In this document: positions 15,323 to 22,932 of the stretch, in pieces | How the letters are laid out: each line of letters opens with the position of its first letter | Position numbering within the stretch: the stretch's first letter is position 1 | Origin: an uncultured Bacteroidales bacterium | GTDB taxonomy: Bacteria; Bacteroidota; Bacteroidia; Bacteroidales; UBA932 | DNA: 42,255 nt | Assembly (NCBI GenBank): GCA_944326235.1 | Contig: CALVDH010000024.1 | Location: 1-42,255 of the forward strand | Direction of reading: 5' to 3' | The notes under the pieces: model-generated | Seen by the model: the letters and a program-made list of their open reading frames with translations, nothing else | Databases searched by the model: none | Told to the model about the DNA's origin: nothing | Program-made: the position numbers and the translations under genes

Positions 15323-17002
15323 ATGGACAACGTACATCAGCGGTCGCTTAGGGCGCTGCTCGAATTCGCCTTTACACACTATCAGGACAAGCCCTTCCTG
15401 CACTTCATCGACGGGCCGGGCTACACCTACGGGGAATTTCACGCCAAGGCCCGCGAAATCGCGGAGCTCCTGGCACGCTACGGCATAGGCCGCGGCTCCC
15501 TCGTGGGACTGCTCTCCCAGAACATGCCCAACTGGGGCGTGGCCTACTTCGCCACCGCCGCCTTCGGAGGCATCAGCGTCCCGATGCTGCCCGATTTTTC
15601 CGAAAGCGAAATCAAGCACATCCTCAAGCATTCCGAGGCCAAGGCCCTCTTCGTCTCCCGCAAACTCCAGCACAAGGTCCTGCAGAAGGCCGTCGACCGC
15701 CTAGACGTGATCATCTGCCTCGACGATTTTTCCATAATCAAGGGAGAACCCGTCGCCTCCGAACCCGCCCCCCTGCCCTCCGAAGAGGAGATCCAGCCCG
15801 ACGACCTGGCCGCCATCATCTACACCTCCGGCACCACCGGCAGCTCCAAGGGTGTGATGCTCAGCCACCGCAACCTCTGCGCCAACCTCTGGTCCACCGA
15901 GGACGTCCGCCCGAGCTTCGACTGGGACGTGTGGCTGTCCCTGCTGCCCCTGTCCCACACCCTCGAGTGCAGCATGTGCCTGCTCCTCCCGATGCAGGCC
16001 GGAGCCAGCGTCAACTACATTGAGAAAGCCCCCACCCCCTCGATCCTGATGAGCGCCCTCGCCAAGGTGCGCCCCACCACGATATTGTCCGTACCCCTTA
16101 TTATAGAAAAGGTGTACCGCAGCGCCGTGCTGCCCAAGCTCACCGCCACTCCCCTGCTCCGGTTCATGCACCGGATACCGCCCCTCAGGAAAATGATGCA
16201 CCGCAAGGCCGGGAAGCAGCTCTTCGAGAAATTCGGCGGCCGCATCCGCTTCTTCGGCATCGGCGGCGCAAGGCTCGACCCGGAGGTGGAGCGCTTCCTG
16301 CTGGAGGCCCGCTTCCCCTACGCCATAGGCTACGGCCTCACCGAGACATCGCCCCTCATCGCCGCCGCCACCCCCGACATGGTACGGCTAGGCTCCACCG
16401 GCCCGGTAGTCAAGGGCGTGACTCTCAGGCTGCTGGACAAGGACCCCAGGACCGGAGTCGGTGAAATCGCAGTCAAGGGAGACAATGTCACCCGCGGCTA
16501 CTTCAAGAACCCGGAGGCCACAGCCGCCGCATTCACCGAGGACGGCTGGTTCAAGACCCGCGACCTGGGCCGCCTCGACCGCGACGGCTGGCTCTACATC
16601 AAGGGCCGCTCCTCCACCACCATCATCGGACCCAGCGGCGAGAACATCTACCCCGAGGAAGTCGAGAGCGTCATCAACAGCCATGAGATGGTCGCCGAGT
16701 CAGTCGTGACCTCCCGCAAGGGCCGCCTGACCGCCCTCGTCCACTTCGACTCCGAGAAACTCAAGGCCTTCCTCGAGTCGACCGACGAACTCAAGCGCAC
16801 CACACAGGAGAAACTCGAAAACCTCAAGAAAGAAGTCCTCGACTACGTCAACCAGAAAGTCAGCAAATTCTCCCGCATCAGTGAGATCGACCCCCAGGAA
16901 GAAGAGTTCGAGAAGACCGCCACCCACAAGATCAAGCGCTATCTCTACGACGGGTCCAAGACTTCCGGCAAGTCCTCCAAGGACAGTAAGGGTTCAAAGT
17001 AG
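15323..17002 (+). CDS. AMP-forming long-chain fatty acid-CoA (or ACP) ligase
   Basis: 559 aa, cytosolic/membrane-associated. Activates fatty acids to acyl-AMP and then a thioester. Visible ANL-family motifs: IIYTSGTTGSSKGVMLSH (P-loop), GYGLTETSPLI, TRDLGRLDRDGWLYIKGR, and the C-terminal PSGENIYPEEVES. The tail is Lys/Ser rich. It follows the acyltransferase gene by 12 nt and ends the parE operon; a weak hairpin lies just after the stop. Symbol fadD is avoided because the donor (CoA or ACP) and the role (breakdown or lipid recycling) cannot be decided. Confidence 0.88.
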   Translation: MDNVHQRSLRALLEFAFTHYQDKPFLHFIDGPGYTYGEFHAKAREIAELLARYGIGRGSLVGLLSQNMPNWGVAYFATAAFGGISVPMLPDFSESEIKHILKHSEAKALFVSRKLQHKVLQKAVDRLDVIICLDDFSIIKGEPVASEPAPLPSEEEIQPDDLAAIIYTSGTTGSSKGVMLSHRNLCANLWSTEDVRPSFDWDVWLSLLPLSHTLECSMCLLLPMQAGASVNYIEKAPTPSILMSALAKVRPTTILSVPLIIEKVYRSAVLPKLTATPLLRFMHRIPPLRKMMHRKAGKQLFEKFGGRIRFFGIGGARLDPEVERFLLEARFPYAIGYGLTETSPLIAAATPDMVRLGSTGPVVKGVTLRLLDKDPRTGVGEIAVKGDNVTRGYFKNPEATAAAFTEDGWFKTRDLGRLDRDGWLYIKGRSSTTIIGPSGENIYPEEVESVINSHEMVAESVVTSRKGRLTALVHFDSEKLKAFLESTDELKRTTQEKLENLKKEVLDYVNQKVSKFSRISEIDPQEEEFEKTATHKIKRYLYDGSKTSGKSSKDSKGSK

Positions 17003-17044
17003 CCACTTTCAAGTAGCGGCTTTGAACATCTCACTCCTTCCGTT

Positions 17045-17070
17045 TTTTCTTGCCGATATCGGCAAGAAAA
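17045..17070. promoter_or_regulatory. 26-bp perfect palindrome, probable operator for the Fic gene
   Basis: The 26 bases are a perfect inverted repeat with core TGCCGATATCGGCA and A/T arms. It lies directly before the -7 box at 17075 and covers the spacer and the likely -33 area, so a bound protein would block transcription. A related half-site, TGCCGATATA, lies at 17103-17112 at the start codon. The HTH domain of the Fic protein is the obvious candidate binder. Confidence 0.6.
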
Positions 17071-17074
17071 TTAC

Positions 17075-17082
17075 TATATTTG
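17075..17082 (+). promoter_or_regulatory. -7 element for the Fic gene
   Basis: TATATTTG, exact match to TAnnTTTG, 29 nt before the ATG at 17112. A TTG at 17050-17052, 22 nt upstream, may be the -33 box and lies in the palindrome. Confidence 0.5.
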
Positions 17083-17111
17083 TCCAGTTATAAATGTTTC
17101 TATGCCGATAT

Positions 17112-17999
17112 ATGGATTTCATCTCAGTAAAAGAATATGCCGCGTCCCACGGAATTGCAGAACGGACAGTACGTAATTATTGCGTTCAGGGTAAACTGCC
17201 AGGAGCATATTTAGTCGGAAAGACATGGAATATTCCGACAGAGGCACCGTTGCCATCCAGAAAGAATGCCCGAAGGAGGATTTCCCCGCTCCTGAATGCT
17301 TTACGCGAACAGAAAAACGGGAAAATCAAAGGCGGCATCTACCACAGAACTCAGATAGACCTGACCTATAACTCCAACCACATAGAAGGCAGCCGCCTTA
17401 CGAAAGAGCAGACGCGGTACATCTTCGAGACAAACACCATCAGCATTATCGACGGAACGATCTATGTTGATGATATAATTGAGACTACCAACCACTTCCG
17501 ATGCATCGACTTCATCATTGACCATGCCTGCGAGCCTCTCTCTGAGAGCATGTTCAAACTGTTGCACCGGCTGTTGAAATCAGGTACTTCCGATGCTTCA
17601 AAGTCATGGTTTGCCGTCGGAGAATACAAGCGTCTGCCGAATGAGGTCGGAGGGATGGAGACAGTTGCTCCCCAAAAAGTCGGAGCGGCTATACGTTCAT
17701 TGCTAAAAGAGTATAAGGCAAAGCGCGACATTAAATTTGAGGACATACTCGACTTCCATCAACGCTTCGAGTCCATACATCCGTTTCAGGACGGCAATGG
17801 ACGCGTAGGGCGGCTTATCATGTTCAAAGAGTGCCTCAATTACGGAATCGTACCGTTCATCATCACGGATGACCTGAAGATGTTCTACTACCGCGGTCTC
17901 AGGGAATGGCCACACGTTCCAGGGTACTTGACTGACACATGTCTGACAGCACAGGACAACTACAAATCGGTACTGGACTACTTCCGGATCAAGTATTAA
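17112..17999 (+). CDS. Fic-domain AMPylase with N-terminal helix-turn-helix
   Basis: 295 aa. Fic proteins usually transfer AMP from ATP to a hydroxyl of a target protein. The catalytic motif HPFQDGNGRVGR (about 223-234) fits HxFx(D/E)GNGRxxR exactly. The inhibitory helix motif (S/T)xxxE(G/N) is present upstream as SNHIEG (about 88-93), so this is a class II, self-inhibited Fic. The N-terminus (ISVKEYAASHGIAERTVRNYC...VGKTWNIP) is a MerR/excisionase-like HTH. I use the ATG at 17112 (MDFISVKEY); 17094 would add six residues. The gene stands alone, convergent with the 5'-nucleotidase genes, and is probably self-regulated through the palindrome at 17045. Targets are unknown. Confidence 0.88.
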   Translation: MDFISVKEYAASHGIAERTVRNYCVQGKLPGAYLVGKTWNIPTEAPLPSRKNARRRISPLLNALREQKNGKIKGGIYHRTQIDLTYNSNHIEGSRLTKEQTRYIFETNTISIIDGTIYVDDIIETTNHFRCIDFIIDHACEPLSESMFKLLHRLLKSGTSDASKSWFAVGEYKRLPNEVGGMETVAPQKVGAAIRSLLKEYKAKRDIKFEDILDFHQRFESIHPFQDGNGRVGRLIMFKECLNYGIVPFIITDDLKMFYYRGLREWPHVPGYLTDTCLTAQDNYKSVLDYFRIKY

Positions 18000-18003
18000 C
18001 GAA

Positions 18004-18190
18004 CTCACCTTCCGAAGGTGGGACGATTTCGCGGGAAAACTGCACACCTTCCGAAGGTGCGAAAGGCCGGAGCGGAAGGAAAACGCGGCTACAGACGCTG
18101 TGGCGGACATGGCGCGAATACTCACCTTCCGAAGGTGAGACGATTTCGCGGGGAAACTGCACACCTTCCGAAGGTGCGAAAGGCCGGGAG
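18004..18190. repeat. Tandem 117-bp repeat carrying paired palindromes, between convergent genes
   Basis: Two units start at 18004 and 18121. Each has two copies of the near-palindrome CACCTTCCGAAGGTG (18006-18020 and 18045-18059; 18123-18137 and 18162-18176), always 39 nt apart, joined by a GACGATTTCGCGGG-type linker. Relatives of the pair occur in the repeat island at about 28286, 29635, 31474 and 32799, and the stretch 18066-18120 resembles 32738-32795. It fills the gap between the ends of the Fic and nucleotidase genes; the stems could act as two-way terminators. Confidence 0.85.
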
Positions 18191-18219
18191 AAGGAGGACG
18201 GCTACTTGATGGCTGACAG

Positions 18220-19059
18220 CTACTTGAAGTTGATGTCGAAGCGGCCGACCCATTCGCCCTGGGCTCCGGCCTGGACGACTACGACGTCACGGCCGACGCG
18301 GTTCTGGTAGACGCGGTCGGTCTTGAGGAAGGTGTGGCTGTGGCCGCCGATGATGATGTCGATGTTCTCGGAATCCTTGGCCAGGGCGACGTCGTTGGCC
18401 TGGTCCGGATAGCCGGAGTAACCGAGGTGGGTCAGGGCGATGACGAGGTCGCACTTCTCAACGTTCTTCAGGTAGTCGGCCCACTTGTCGGCGGAGGCGA
18501 AGGCGTCCATGTAGACGATGCCCTTCAGGTTCTGCCTGGCCACTAAGGTCCTTAGAGGAACAGTCAGACCGAAGATGCCTATCTTCTTTCCGGCCTTCTC
18601 CACGATAACGTAAGGCTTCACCAGATCCTCCAAAGCAGTGCCGGAGAAATCATAGTTGGCGCAGACGGTCTGGAACCTGGCCTTGGACAGGCGGCGGGCC
18701 AGCTCGTCCACTCCGTTGTCGTACTCGTGGTTGCCGATGGCCACGACCTCATAGCCGAGGGAGTTCATCACCTCCATCTCGAGGTCCCCGTTGAACACGG
18801 TGAAATAGGGAGTACCCTGATTGTAGTCCCCGGCATCCACTATCAGCACATGGTCCTTGCCGTACTGTGAAAGCACCTGATGGAAATACTCGGCGCGGCG
18901 GTGTACTCCTCCTGTGCCGGCTCCCTTGCCGGTGCGGACCTCCTCTATCTGGGAGTGGGAGTCGTTGGTATGCAGGATCACCAGATCCTGGGCGGTGAGA
19001 GCGGGTGCGGCAGCGAAGAGCAGAAGGGAGGCTGCCGCGGATATGATATTGTTCCTCAT
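18220..19059 (-). CDS. 5'-nucleotidase/UshA-type metallophosphatase, catalytic half only
   Basis: 279 aa. Calcineurin-type phosphoesterase domain with all metal-site motifs: LHTNDSHSQ, DAGDYNQGTP, GNHEYDNG, THLGYSG and GGHSHTF. N-terminal signal peptide (ISAAASLLLFAAAPALTA), so periplasmic or exported. It hydrolyses phosphate from nucleotides or similar compounds. The usual second domain (substrate-binding 5'-nucleotidase C) is missing here and is encoded by the gene just upstream at 19084-19839. I chose the Met at 19059 (MRNNIISAAAS) over 19077. The gap to the upstream gene is 24 nt, consistent with one operon. Confidence 0.87.
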   Translation of the reverse strand: MRNNIISAAASLLLFAAAPALTAQDLVILHTNDSHSQIEEVRTGKGAGTGGVHRRAEYFHQVLSQYGKDHVLIVDAGDYNQGTPYFTVFNGDLEMEVMNSLGYEVVAIGNHEYDNGVDELARRLSKARFQTVCANYDFSGTALEDLVKPYVIVEKAGKKIGIFGLTVPLRTLVARQNLKGIVYMDAFASADKWADYLKNVEKCDLVIALTHLGYSGYPDQANDVALAKDSENIDIIIGGHSHTFLKTDRVYQNRVGRDVVVVQAGAQGEWVGRFDINFK

Positions 19060-19083
19060 TTTCATAACTTGAGTCATCTGTTT

Positions 19084-19839
19084 TTAGTCCTCGTCAATGA
19101 TTACACGTCCGTCAGTCCTGTTCTCCAGCACCACTCCGGATTCGGAGAGTTCCTCCAGATAGGCCACCGCAGCGTCCCGCATCACTATGCCGGTGCGCTT
19201 GATGGAGACGGCCTCGCTGCCGATGTGGAAGCGGTCGCCGCCGTCGAGCAGGAAATCGATGGTCACAAGGTTATACAGGCCGTCCTCCTCCAGGGGCTGC
19301 CCTCCTATCAGGCAGTTCTCTATCTCCTTGTCCTCGACCAGGATCCGCACTCCGCCAAGGGCCTCGAAGCGCTCGCGGCGAGCGAAGTTCTCGAGTATCT
19401 CCCGCACATCCTTCCCCTTCATCACTGCCACTACGACCGAGTTGTTGAACGGAAGGGTGGAATAGATGTCGTAGACGCGGACCGCGCCCTTGGGAAAGTT
19501 GCTGCGGATGCCGCCCATGTTGGTCAGGGAGAGCGTGGGATAATCGTTGTCGATATAAGGCTGAGCTGCATGTATCAGCATGTCGGCCACCAGGTTGGTA
19601 AGGGCGCTCTCGGGCTGGGCCTCCTCTATCTCGGCATTGGAGTAGATGACCACCTTCATCAGAGGGCCCATCTGCTCCTGATGCTCAGCGATGATGCGGT
19701 CCACCGGATACACGGTCGCACTCTCGTAGGTCGAATCCATGCGTACCCTCTGCCACTTGTACTCAAAGTTCTGAGCACTCAGCAGCTGTCCCGCCAAAAG
19801 CAGCACAGGAACCACAAATAAAAACTTACAATCCTTCAT
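19084..19839 (-). CDS. 5'-nucleotidase C-terminal domain as a separate secreted protein
   Basis: 251 aa. Signal peptide MKDCKFLFVVPVLLLAGQLLSA, then a 5'_nucleotid_C domain (PF02872): ESALTNLVADMLIHAA, LTNMGGIRS, PFNNSVVVAVMKGKDVREIL, and TIDFLLDGGDRF. This domain gives the substrate pocket in UshA-type enzymes. Being exported next to the metallophosphatase at 18220, it likely works with it as a two-chain nucleotidase, the order being reversed relative to the fused protein. The start at 19839 is preferred over 19902 because it places the signal peptide first. A 72-bp A/T-rich gap separates it from the ABC permease, so a separate promoter is possible. Confidence 0.85.
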   Translation of the reverse strand: MKDCKFLFVVPVLLLAGQLLSAQNFEYKWQRVRMDSTYESATVYPVDRIIAEHQEQMGPLMKVVIYSNAEIEEAQPESALTNLVADMLIHAAQPYIDNDYPTLSLTNMGGIRSNFPKGAVRVYDIYSTLPFNNSVVVAVMKGKDVREILENFARRERFEALGGVRILVEDKEIENCLIGGQPLEEDGLYNLVTIDFLLDGGDRFHIGSEAVSIKRTGIVMRDAAVAYLEELSESGVVLENRTDGRVIIDED

Positions 19840-19911
19840 CGTAAAAATCATAAAAATTAAATAAAGCATCACAATAGGTGCGTCAGAGTGGGTAAAATGC
19901 AAGGCGCCGAA

Positions 19912-21264
19912 TCAGTATTTTAACCATTTCCAGATATCCTTCCAGGAGTACTTCGTTCCGTGCATCAGGATACCGATACGATAAACCTTTCCGGAGAAGA
20001 ACACAGCTATCAGGAAAGTAATCAGCAGCAGCCCGATGGACAGCAGCAGCTCCCAGGTCTGTACGCAGCCCTCGAAGGGCACGCGGGCGAGCATCACCAT
20101 CGGGGAGGTGAATGGTATCATCGAGCCCCAGAAGGCCAGTTGGCTGTCGGGGTTCTGGAAGGCCTGAAGCATGAGCAGCAGACCGATGATGAGGGGAATG
20201 GTCACGGGCAGGACGAGCTGCTGGGTGTCGGCCTCGTTGTCCACTGCGGAACCGATAGCTGCGAAGAGGGAGGCGTACAGCAGGTAGCCGAGCACGAAGT
20301 AGATCAGGAAGCAGCCGATGATGAGGCCGAAGTTGACCTCCTTGATGGCCGAGAATACCTGGGCCATCTCGCTCTCGGAGGCCTGGGCCATCTCGGTTAT
20401 CTGCTCGGTGCCCATGCCGGCCATCTGGGTCATCTGCTCCATGGCCTCGGGGTCGCCCATCAGTTCGGGGCCCATGGCGAGCTGGAAGCCGAAGACTATG
20501 GCCAGGGTCAGTATCACCCAGATGAAGAACTGGGTGAGAGCCACGCTGGCCACGCCGAGAATCTTGCCTATCATCAGGTCGAAGGGCTTGACGGAGGAAA
20601 CGATGACCTCGACTATCTTGTTGGACTTCTCGTTGATGACGCTGGTCATGACCATGTTGCCGAACATCGTCACGAACATGTAGATGACGAAGCCCATGAT
20701 GAAGGAGATAGCCATGTTGATGCCTAGTATCGACTCGCGGTCCTCGCCGTCCTCGCTGACGATGTAGGTGTTCAGGTCCACCTCGTGGCTGAGGTCCGCC
20801 TGTATCTGGTCGAAGTTCTCGATATTGTACTGCTGGAGCTTGTAGCGCTCTATGATGCTGTTGACGTCATCCTTTATCGCATCGCTCACCTTGGCGTTGA
20901 TCTGTTTGGCGGCGTAGGCGTCCACTGTCACGTTGTTGGCGGTGTCCAGTGGTGAGACATACATCACGGCGTAGACTCCGAGGCTGTCGAGATGGTTCTT
21001 GATGAACTCGAGATCAGTGTTGTCGGGGAGAATATACTCTATCGTCGCCCCGCTCTCGAGGGCCTGGGCCACGACACCGGAGTCATCGACCACCATCACC
21101 TTGTTCACGTCCTTGTCCCAGTCGGCCATCATTATCAGCGAGGGCACGATCATCAGGGCCGCGAACAGGATAGGTGTGACGATAGTGGTGATTATAAATG
21201 ATTTCTTCTTGACGCGGATAGAGAACTCACGTCCCAGTACGAGTTGTATCTTCTTGAAGTCCAT
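19912..21264 (-). CDS. NatB-type ABC transporter permease
   Basis: 450 aa. One N-terminal membrane segment (SFIITTIVTPILFAALMIVPS), a long external domain (about 50-185), then about five membrane segments (e.g. MAISFIMGFVIYMFVTMFG, LTQFFIWVILTLAIVFGF, LIIGCFLIYFVLGYLLYA, LVLPVTIPLIIGLLLML, LLLSIGLLLITFLIAVFF). This is the ABC-2/NatB layout, with the characteristic INEKSNKIVEVIVSSVKPFDLMIGK segment. A Met-rich stretch (MTQMAGMGTEQITEMAQ) sits in a loop. Its ATPase partner lies one base upstream. Substrate is unknown; NatAB in Bacillus exports Na+. Confidence 0.88.
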   Translation of the reverse strand: MDFKKIQLVLGREFSIRVKKKSFIITTIVTPILFAALMIVPSLIMMADWDKDVNKVMVVDDSGVVAQALESGATIEYILPDNTDLEFIKNHLDSLGVYAVMYVSPLDTANNVTVDAYAAKQINAKVSDAIKDDVNSIIERYKLQQYNIENFDQIQADLSHEVDLNTYIVSEDGEDRESILGINMAISFIMGFVIYMFVTMFGNMVMTSVINEKSNKIVEVIVSSVKPFDLMIGKILGVASVALTQFFIWVILTLAIVFGFQLAMGPELMGDPEAMEQMTQMAGMGTEQITEMAQASESEMAQVFSAIKEVNFGLIIGCFLIYFVLGYLLYASLFAAIGSAVDNEADTQQLVLPVTIPLIIGLLLMLQAFQNPDSQLAFWGSMIPFTSPMVMLARVPFEGCVQTWELLLSIGLLLITFLIAVFFSGKVYRIGILMHGTKYSWKDIWKWLKY

Positions 21265-21265
21265 A

Positions 21266-22189
21266 TTACTTGCCCTCCCCTTTTACTAATTGGATGAAAA
21301 TATCGTTCATGCTCGGTATCAGCTCGCGGTAGGACACCACGTCGATGCCGCTGCCGGCCAGCTCCGAGAGTATCTGAGCCGAAGGCGTACCCTTGGCCAC
21401 GTCGTAGACGGCCCTGCGGATATCCTTGTGTTCCACGTCGAAGGCGAGAGAGAGCACCGGTGAGCCGGACAGTTCCACTGAAGCCTCCGAAGGACGGTAG
21501 AGCACCTCCACCTGGTTGCGGCCGTGCTCCCGGCGGATCTGCTCCACACCGCCGGTGACCACGAGGTTGGACTTGTTGATCAGGGCAATATTGTCACAGA
21601 GTTCCTCCACCGAGGCCATGTTGTGCGTCGAGAGGATGACCGTCGTGCCCTCGTCCCTCATGCGCAGGATCTCGTCGCGGATAAGCTGGGCGTTGACCGG
21701 GTCGAAGCCGGAAAAAGGCTCGTCGAGAATCAGCAGTTCGGGTCTGTGGAGGACGGTGGTGATGAACTGCACCTTCTGGGCCATACCCTTGGAGAGTTCC
21801 TCCACCTTCTTGTTCCACCAGCTCTCGATGCCGAACTTCACGAACCATTTCTTGAGCTCGGTCATGGCCTGCTGGCGGCTGAGTCCCTTTAGACGGGCCA
21901 GATACATGGCCTGCTCCCCTACCTTCATCTTCTTGTAGAGGCCCCTCTCCTCGGGGAGGTAGCCGATGCGGTAGACGTCGTCGGGGACGACCGGGTTGCC
22001 GTTGAAGAGCACGATACCGGAATTGGGCACCGTGATCTGGTTCATAATGCGGATGAGGGTAGTCTTGCCGGCACCGTTGGGGCCGAGCAGACCGAAGATA
22101 GTCCCCTTGGGGACTTCTATCGAGACATGGTTCAGGGCGGTGTATGTGCCGAACACCTTGACTATGTCCCTACAGGTTATCGTGTTCAT
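21266..22189 (-). CDS. NatA-type ABC transporter ATP-binding protein
   Basis: 307 aa. Walker A GPNGAGKTT (about 36-44), signature ELSKGMAQKVQF, Walker B LLILDEPFSGFDPVN, H-loop STHNM. The C-terminal ~90 residues form the extra domain typical of the DUF4162 exporters. It ends one base before the permease start; together they form an ABC-2 exporter at the inner membrane. Starts 15 nt after the TapB-like gene. Confidence 0.92.
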   Translation of the reverse strand: MNTITCRDIVKVFGTYTALNHVSIEVPKGTIFGLLGPNGAGKTTLIRIMNQITVPNSGIVLFNGNPVVPDDVYRIGYLPEERGLYKKMKVGEQAMYLARLKGLSRQQAMTELKKWFVKFGIESWWNKKVEELSKGMAQKVQFITTVLHRPELLILDEPFSGFDPVNAQLIRDEILRMRDEGTTVILSTHNMASVEELCDNIALINKSNLVVTGGVEQIRREHGRNQVEVLYRPSEASVELSGSPVLSLAFDVEHKDIRRAVYDVAKGTPSAQILSELAGSGIDVVSYRELIPSMNDIFIQLVKGEGK

Positions 22190-22204
22190 ATTGTCTTGAA
22201 AATA

Positions 22205-22912
22205 CTATTCGAACTTGATGGATACCAGCTCCTGGGTGTGGTCCAGACGGCCTTTCTTGTCGTAAACCGACTGTTTGATACAGCCGATGCCGGCCGCATA
22301 CCAGGTCTCTATGCGCTCGGTCTTGGAGAATACCGTCTTGGTCACCTGCTCCTCCTTGATCAGAAAACAGTCAAAAGTCCCCGCCGGGACGGTGATGCTC
22401 TTCTGCTCCACCACCTGCCTGTTCTTAGTAATAATAGTGGCCGATACACTGCCCACCTTCACCTTGATTGTGCCGTCGGCAATGGTCGTGCCCGCCTTCA
22501 TACCGGCGGGGACGCTGCTCGCATCGCCCTTGGACATGATGTCCTGTACTTTCATCAATTTGCCCACGTCATTCATGCGGGAAACGGTACCTTCCGGTCC
22601 GCCGACAGCGACCTCCATGGGAAGATTGCCGCCATTGTCGCTGAAAAGAGGCTTGCCGTCGGCATCATAGAAATACTGGTCGAATGTCACCGTACCTTTC
22701 GAGAGAGTACCCTCGACTGCCGACACCTTCATTATAAAAGAGCCGGTGCGGACTCCGTCGGCGTCATAATTGACGTATTCCAGGGTCATGCCCTTGGTGA
22801 TGGGACAGTACCCCGACTTGTCGTAGTCCTGTGCAGAAACAGAATATCCGCCGGCGAGCGCAAGGGCTGCGGCGGACATTGCTGCGAACATTGTAATGGT
22901 TCCTTTTCTCAT
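22205..22912 (-). CDS. Secreted TapB/DUF3108-like protein
   Basis: 235 aa. Signal peptide (TITMFAAMSAAALALAGGYSVSA), then a beta-rich body. Patterns such as CPITKGMTLEYVNYDADGV near the start, ITVPAGTFDCFLIKEE and TWYAAGIGCIKQSVYD near the end match the TapB/DUF3108 type of periplasmic beta-barrel-like proteins; function is not known. It lies 20 nt after the CNNM transporter gene and 15 nt before the ABC ATPase, on the same strand. The family assignment is by pattern and is less sure than for its neighbours. Confidence 0.62.
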   Translation of the reverse strand: MRKGTITMFAAMSAAALALAGGYSVSAQDYDKSGYCPITKGMTLEYVNYDADGVRTGSFIMKVSAVEGTLSKGTVTFDQYFYDADGKPLFSDNGGNLPMEVAVGGPEGTVSRMNDVGKLMKVQDIMSKGDASSVPAGMKAGTTIADGTIKVKVGSVSATIITKNRQVVEQKSITVPAGTFDCFLIKEEQVTKTVFSKTERIETWYAAGIGCIKQSVYDKKGRLDHTQELVSIKFE

Positions 22913-22932
22913 TGTCCGTTATGCTTTTACCG

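Noticed and set aside
18004..18190. CRISPR array
   Set aside because: Repeats are 15-bp palindromes at 39-nt steps with conserved, not unique, spacers; no cas genes in the window.
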